Below are positions 59,147-64,000 of a DNA stretch of 64,000 bases, piece by piece. Where the stretch lies: the NCBI GenBank assembly GCA_028279445.1, contig JANQNT010000008.1, positions 1 through 64,000 on the forward strand, read 5' to 3'. Source of the DNA: Tepidamorphaceae bacterium. GTDB taxonomy: Bacteria > Pseudomonadota > Alphaproteobacteria > Rhizobiales > Tepidamorphaceae. Under the pieces are notes generated by a model that had not been told where the DNA came from, did not search any database, and saw only the letters and a program-made list of their open reading frames with translations. The first letter of the stretch is position 1. The number at the start of each line of letters is the position of its first letter. Both the position numbers and the translations under genes were made by a program.

Positions 59147-61899
59147 GGCCTGCCGCCCTTCTTCGCTGTCGGCATGTCCGCCGCGGCCGCCTTCAGCCGG
59201 TACAGGCAATCGAGTGCCTCGCGCGGCGTCAGTTGATCGGGATCGATGTCGGCAAGCGTCTCGCGCAGTTCATCGCGCTGCGGCTTCGGTGTCTCGGCGG
59301 GCGCCGCGGAGAACAGCGGCAGGTCGTCGAGCACCTGTTTGGCATCGGCGCCGCGCTCCACCGCCTCGAGCCTGGCGAGCACATCGCGCGCGCGGGCGAT
59401 CACCGCTTCCGGCAGGCCGGCGAGCCGAGCGACCTGCACCCCGTAGGAGCGATCGGCCGCGCCCGGCGCCACTTCGTGCAGGAACACCACCTCGCCGTCC
59501 CATTCGCGCACCTTCAACGTTGCCGGGCGCAGCCGCGCCAGCGTTTCGGTGAGGCCGGCAAGTTCATGGAAATGGGTGGCGAACAACGCCCGGCAGCGGT
59601 TGGTCTCGTGCAGATGCTCCAGCACCGCCCAGGCAATCGACAAACCGTCATAGGTCGCCGTGCCGCGGCCGATCTCGTCGAGAATAACCAGCGCGCGCGA
59701 TCCGGCCTGATTGAGGATCGCCGCGGTCTCGACCATCTCGACCATGAAGGTGGAGCGCCCGCGTGCGATGTCGTCGGCGGCGCCGACCCGGCTGAACAGC
59801 CGGTCGACGATGCCGATGGTGGCGGCATCGGCCGGTACGAAGCCGCCCGACTGGGCAAGGATCGCGATCAGCGCGTTCTGACGCAGGAAGGTCGACTTGC
59901 CGGCCATGTTCGGCCCCGTCACCAGCCACAGCGCACCGCAATCGGTTTGGGCCTCATCAAGCGGGCCCAGGTCGCAATCGTTGGCGACGAAGGTGCCCTG
60001 ACCGGTGGCGGCGAGCGATTGCTCGACCACCGGATGGCGGCCAGCCCGGATATCGAATTCGGTGCCGTCGGTGAGTACCGGACGCACATAGCCGCGTTCC
60101 ACGGCCAGCGTCGCCAGACCGGTCAGAACGTCGACCGCCGCCAGCGAATCGGCGAGCGCGGCCAGCGCCGCACCCGCCGAAAGAACGGCATCACTAAGCT
60201 GGCTGAATACTTGTTGTTCGATGCGCTCCGCATCACCAGCCGCCGCATCGATGCGCTGCTGTAGCGCGCCCAGTTCCTCAGTGGTGAAGCGGCGCGCCGT
60301 GGGCAGGCTCTGGCGGTGGATGAAAGCGTGGCTGTCATCCCCGATCAGCCGTTCGCCATGCTGGGCGGGCACCTCGATGTAGTAGCCCAGAAAATTGTTG
60401 TGGCGCAGCTTCAGCGCCTTGACGCCGGTTTCCTCGCGATAACGCGCCTCCAGTTCGGCGACCACCTTGCGGCTCTCGTCGCGCAGGGCGCGCGCCGCGT
60501 CGAGTTCTTCCGAAAACCCCGGACGCACGAAATTGCCGTCGCTGCGGCGGGCTGGCGGTTCATCGACCAGTGCATCGACGAGCAGCGGCTCAAGGTCGGA
60601 GGGGATTTGCGCCAGTGCGTCGGCAGGCGCGGCGAGCAACGGCCCGCCGGTCTCCCGCGCCCCGGCCAGGATCGCCGCCAGGTCGGCGGCCGCACCCAGT
60701 CCGTCGCGAATGCCGGCAAGATCACGCGGACCGCCGCGTTGCAGCGCCAGGCGGGCGCGGGCGCGGGCGATGTCCGGGCAGGCCTTCAGGGCGGCAGCGC
60801 TCGCCACCCGCATGTCCGCCACGTCGACCAGCGCAGCCACCGCATCGTGACGCGCGGCGATCTTGTCGCGGTCGGTCAGCGGCGCGGTCAGCCAGGCGGC
60901 AAGCCGGCGCGCACCGGGCGCCGTGACCGTGCGGTCGACCGCTTCCAGCAGACTGCCGCGCCTTTGACCCGACAGCGTGCGCGTCATTTCCAGATTGGCG
61001 CGGGTGGCGGCATCGATCGCCATCACCGCGCCGGGCAGCGACCGGTTCGGCGGCGACAGTGGCGGGCGCTCGCCCACCTGTGTGCGCTCCACATAGCCGA
61101 CCAGCGCGCCGAGGGCGGCGAGCTCCGCGCGCGTGAACTGGCCGAAGCCTTCAAGCGTCGCCACCCGGTAGTAATCGGTCAGGCGGCGGGTGGCGGGCGT
61201 CGACTCGAAGCTGACGGCCGGCAACGGTGTCAGCCGGGGGCCGAGCGCATCGGCGATCTCGCGGAAATCCGCCTCGCGATCGAGCGTTTCGGAGACCAGC
61301 ACTTCGCTGGCGTCGATGCGGGCCAGTTCGGCGGCGAGCCCCGACAGGTCCGTTACCGTCACGGCAATGTCGCCGGTCGAGATATCGGTCCAGGCAACAC
61401 CGAAGGCGCCGGCCTCATCGTCGCCCTCGCCACGCACGCGCGAGACGGCGGCAAGGTGATTGTTGGAACGCGGATCGAGCAGCGCCTCCTCGGTGATCGT
61501 GCCGGGCGTCACCAGCCGCACCACATCGCGCCGCACCACGGCCTTGGAGCCGCGCTTCTTGGCTTCCGAGGGATCCTCCATCTGCTCACAGACGGCGACC
61601 CGGTGACCGGCGGCGATCAGCTTCTGCAGATAGTCGTCCGCGCTGACCACCGGCACGCCGCACATCGGTATGTCCTCGCCGCCATGCTTGCCGCGGCGCG
61701 TCAGCGTGATGCCGAGCGCCCCGGCCGCGGTCACCGCGTCATCGAAGAACAGCTCGTAGAAGTCGCCCATGCGGTAGAACAGCAGGCAGTCTGCGTTGGC
61801 CGCCTTGATCTCCAGATACTGGCGCATCATCGGCGTCGCACCGGCATCGGCCGGCGGGGCCTTGCGCTTGGCGCTGGCTTTGGCGCTGGGTTCGGACAT
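59143..61899 (-). CDS. mutS: DNA mismatch repair protein MutS
   Basis: A 918-residue mismatch-recognition ATPase. The N-terminal mismatch domain has TPMMRQYLEIKAANADCLLFYRMGDFYELF, including the Phe-x-Glu-type FYELF near residue 48. The ATPase has Walker A GPNMAGKSTFLRQ near residue 660 and ILDEIGRGTATYDGLSIAW near 735. The C-terminus is short. It overlaps glnD by four bases. It is divergent from the malic enzyme gene. Confidence 0.97.
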   Translation of the reverse strand: MSEPSAKASAKRKAPPADAGATPMMRQYLEIKAANADCLLFYRMGDFYELFFDDAVTAAGALGITLTRRGKHGGEDIPMCGVPVVSADDYLQKLIAAGHRVAVCEQMEDPSEAKKRGSKAVVRRDVVRLVTPGTITEEALLDPRSNNHLAAVSRVRGEGDDEAGAFGVAWTDISTGDIAVTVTDLSGLAAELARIDASEVLVSETLDREADFREIADALGPRLTPLPAVSFESTPATRRLTDYYRVATLEGFGQFTRAELAALGALVGYVERTQVGERPPLSPPNRSLPGAVMAIDAATRANLEMTRTLSGQRRGSLLEAVDRTVTAPGARRLAAWLTAPLTDRDKIAARHDAVAALVDVADMRVASAAALKACPDIARARARLALQRGGPRDLAGIRDGLGAAADLAAILAGARETGGPLLAAPADALAQIPSDLEPLLVDALVDEPPARRSDGNFVRPGFSEELDAARALRDESRKVVAELEARYREETGVKALKLRHNNFLGYYIEVPAQHGERLIGDDSHAFIHRQSLPTARRFTTEELGALQQRIDAAAGDAERIEQQVFSQLSDAVLSAGAALAALADSLAAVDVLTGLATLAVERGYVRPVLTDGTEFDIRAGRHPVVEQSLAATGQGTFVANDCDLGPLDEAQTDCGALWLVTGPNMAGKSTFLRQNALIAILAQSGGFVPADAATIGIVDRLFSRVGAADDIARGRSTFMVEMVETAAILNQAGSRALVILDEIGRGTATYDGLSIAWAVLEHLHETNRCRALFATHFHELAGLTETLARLRPATLKVREWDGEVVFLHEVAPGAADRSYGVQVARLAGLPEAVIARARDVLARLEAVERGADAKQVLDDLPLFSAAPAETPKPQRDELRETLADIDPDQLTPREALDCLYRLKAAAADMPTAKKGGRP

Positions 61900-62058
61900 G
61901 ACAGCGCGAACCTAGCAAGTATCGATACAAGGTCCAGCCGATTGCGCGCGGTCCACAGGCCGCCATGCCCTTGAGCGCTCGGACGGGCGCCGATAAGGTC
62001 GCCGTCCCGGGATACACCCCGGCGCGCGTGCAGAAATCGACGGGGAGTAATGCGTTCC

Positions 62059-64000
62059 ATGGCAGACGGCAAAGACGACGCCAGCCCGACCTCATACCGG
62101 CCAGCCTTCACCGACCAGGAGGCCCTGCTGTTTCACCAGGAAGGACGGCCGGGCAAGCTGGAAATCACACCGACCAAACCGATGGCGACGCAGCGCGACC
62201 TGTCGCTTGCCTATTCGCCGGGCGTGGCCGTGCCGGTGCTGGCGATCGCCGACGAAGCGACACGGGCCTTCGACTACACCACGCGGGGAAATCGCGTCGC
62301 GGTGATCTCCAACGGCACCGCGATCCTGGGGCTGGGGAATCTCGGCGCACTGGCCTCCAAGCCGGTCATGGAAGGCAAGGCGGTGCTGTTCAAGCGCTTC
62401 GCCGACATCGACGGCATCGACCTTGAAGTGGACACCGAAGACCCCGACGCCTTCATCGGGGCGGTGCGCTATCTGGGGCCCACCTTCGGCGGCATCAACC
62501 TGGAGGACATCAAGGCGCCCGACTGCTTCATCATCGAGCAGCGGCTGCGCGAGATGATGGATATCCCGGTGTTCCATGACGACCAGCACGGCACGGCAAT
62601 CATCGCCGCCGCCGGCCTCATCAACGCGCTCGACCTGACCGACCGCGACATCGCCAAGACGACGCTCGTCATCAACGGTGCGGGTTCGGCGGGAATCGCC
62701 TGCGCCGAGCTGCTAAAGTCGCTGGGCTTCAGGCACGACAACGTCATTCTCTGCGACACCAAGGGCGTCATCCACGAAGGTCGCGAGAAGGGCATGAACC
62801 AGTGGAAGTCGGCGCATGCGGTGAAGACCAAGGCGCGCACGCTCACCGAGGCAATGGAGGGCGCCGACGCGGTGTTCGGCCTGTCGGTCAAGGGCGCCTT
62901 CTCACAGGACATGATCCAATCCATGGCGGAGAGCCCGATCATCTTCGCGATGGCCAATCCGGATCCGGAAATCACGCCGGAGGAGGTGGCGCTGATCCGT
63001 GGCGACGCCATCATGGCGACCGGCCGGTCGGACTATCCCAACCAGATCAACAACGTGCTCGGCTTCCCCTTCATCTTCCGCGGCGCGCTGGACGTTCGCG
63101 CCACCACGATCAACACGGAAATGAAGATCGCCGCGGCACGCGCGCTGGCCGAGCTGGCCCGCGAGGACGTGCCCGACCAGGTGGCGGCCGCCTATGCCGG
63201 GCGACGACCCAAATACGGCGCCGAGTACATCATTCCCGTTCCCTTCGATCCACGCCTGATCAGCGCCGTGCCGCCGGCGGTGGCGCGCGCTGCGATGGAT
63301 ACCGGCGTTGCCCGCAAGCCGATCGTCAGCCTGGAGAGCTATGAAGAGGAACTCTCGGCGCGCCGCGATCCGGTCGCCGGAACGCTGAACCGGATTTTCG
63401 CCCAGGTGCGTAAGTCGCCGCGGCGCGTCGTCTTCGCCGAGGGCGAGGAGGAGCAGGTGATCCGCGCGGCCTATGCCTATGCCAACGGCGGGCTGGGCGA
63501 GCCGGTCCTGATCGGCCGCGACCAGAAGATATTCGAATCAATCGAGGCGCTCGGTCTGGAGCGGCGCAGCGACGTGCGCATCGAGAATGCGCGGCTGTCG
63601 AAGAAGACCGCCGAGTACGCCGACTACCTCTATTCGCGGCTGCAACGGCGCGGCCACCTGCTGCGCGACTGCCAGCGCATGGTCAATACCGACCGCAACT
63701 ATTTCGCCGCCTGCATGGTGGCGCGCGGCGATGCCGACGCCATGGTGACCGGGGTGACGCGCAACTACGCGGTTGTCCTCAACGACGTGCGCCGCGTCAT
63801 CGACACCAAGCCCGGCCACCGCGTCATCGGCGTGTCGATCGCGCTGTGCCGCGGGCGCACCGTGCTGATCGCCGACACAGCCGTGCACGACATGCCAAGC
63901 GACGTCGAGCTGGCCGATATCGCCGAGGAAGCCGCCGGCATGGCGCGGCGACTGGGCTACGAACCGCGGGTGGCGATGCTCGCCTACTCAACCTTCGGCT
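62059..64000 (+). CDS. maeB: NADP-type malic enzyme with phosphotransacetylase-like domain, cut by the window edge
   Basis: The frame runs from the ATG at 62059 (a second ATG at 62050 is very close to GGGGAG) to the right edge, 647 codons. The malic-enzyme part has the substrate motif [14 protein letters not shown] near residue 175 and the nucleotide-binding loop [14 protein letters not shown] near 205. From about residue 440 a phosphotransacetylase-like region begins ([45 protein letters not shown]). This is the MaeB fusion, which decarboxylates malate to pyruvate and whose C-terminal domain is regulatory. The last part of the domain is outside the window. Confidence 0.95.
   Translation, partial: MADGKDDASPTSYRPAFTDQEALLFHQEGRPGKLEITPTKPMATQRDLSLAYSPGVAVPVLAIADEATRAFDYTTRGNRVAVISNGTAILGLGNLGALASKPVMEGKAVLFKRFADIDGIDLEVDTEDPDAFIGAVRYLGPTFGGINLEDIKAPDCFIIEQRLREMMDIPVFHDDQHGTAIIAAAGLINALDLTDRDIAKTTLVINGAGSAGIACAELLKSLGFRHDNVILCDTKGVIHEGREKGMNQWKSAHAVKTKARTLTEAMEGADAVFGLSVKGAFSQDMIQSMAESPIIFAMANPDPEITPEEVALIRGDAIMATGRSDYPNQINNVLGFPFIFRGALDVRATTINTEMKIAAARALAELAREDVPDQVAAAYAGRRPKYGAEYIIPVPFDPRLISAVPPAVARAAMDTGVARKPIVSLESYEEELSARRDPVAGTLNRIFAQVRKSPRRVVFAEGEEEQVIRAAYAYANGGLGEPVLIGRDQKIFESIEALGLERRSDVRIENARLSKKTAEYADYLYSRLQRRGHLLRDCQRMVNTDRNYFAACMVARGDADAMVTGVTRNYAVVLNDVRRVIDTKPGHRVIGVSIALCRGRTVLIADTAVHDMPSDVELADIAEEAAGMARRLGYEPRVAMLAYSTFG

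Overview
The window looks like the chromosome of a GC-rich alphaproteobacterium, most likely a member of the Hyphomicrobiales (Rhizobiales). The evidence is the order of its housekeeping genes (maeB, mutS-glnD-murJ-trpS, miaB-phoH-ybeY-corC-lnt, an XRE regulator, metK-trmB, then rimP-nusA-ylxR-infB-rbfA-truB-rpsO-pnp), the fused YlxR/L7Ae-type protein after nusA, and two intergenic palindromes of a type I remember from Rhizobiales genomes. No species is claimed.

Layout. 1-7.4 kb (minus strand): an RND efflux pump (adaptor, then permease), a TolC-type outer-membrane lipoprotein, and the N-terminal part of a large cadherin/VCBS-like repeat adhesin that runs off the left edge; a small membrane protein lies upstream. 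7.4-25.1 kb: a genomic island ending at tRNA-Arg(CCG). It carries a seven-gene type I restriction-modification operon (8.0-17.8 kb), a LysR/MFS/SnoaL-like/LysR drug-efflux cassette (18.1-22.0 kb), a HigB-HigA toxin-antitoxin pair (22.4-23.0 kb) and a large serine recombinase broken by a frameshift and a nonsense codon, whose reading frame ends inside the tRNA gene. 25.4-30.8 kb (plus strand): an acyltransferase, polA, pyrE (the first half unusually AT-rich) and a cold-shock gene with a clear terminator. 30.9-61.9 kb (minus strand): core translation, tRNA modification, SAM synthesis, envelope and DNA-repair genes. 62.06-64 kb (plus strand): the start of a maeB-type malic enzyme fused to a phosphotransacetylase-like domain.

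The most interesting candidate system is the restriction operon at 8.0-17.8 kb. Around the standard hsdM, hsdS and hsdR genes it adds a separate single-TRD specificity-like protein, a GIY-YIG nuclease with a DUF4357-like tail, a TIGR04141/DUF6119-like protein of unknown function between hsdS and hsdR, and a YgjP/SprT-like metalloprotease whose start lies inside hsdR. From hsdM onwards every junction overlaps by 4 to 17 bases, so the cluster is probably expressed as one unit. HigBA probably helps stabilise the island. The recombinase is dead as sequenced, so the island should be fixed unless helped in trans.

All identifications come from reading translations and motifs by eye. No database search, structure prediction or statistics were run.
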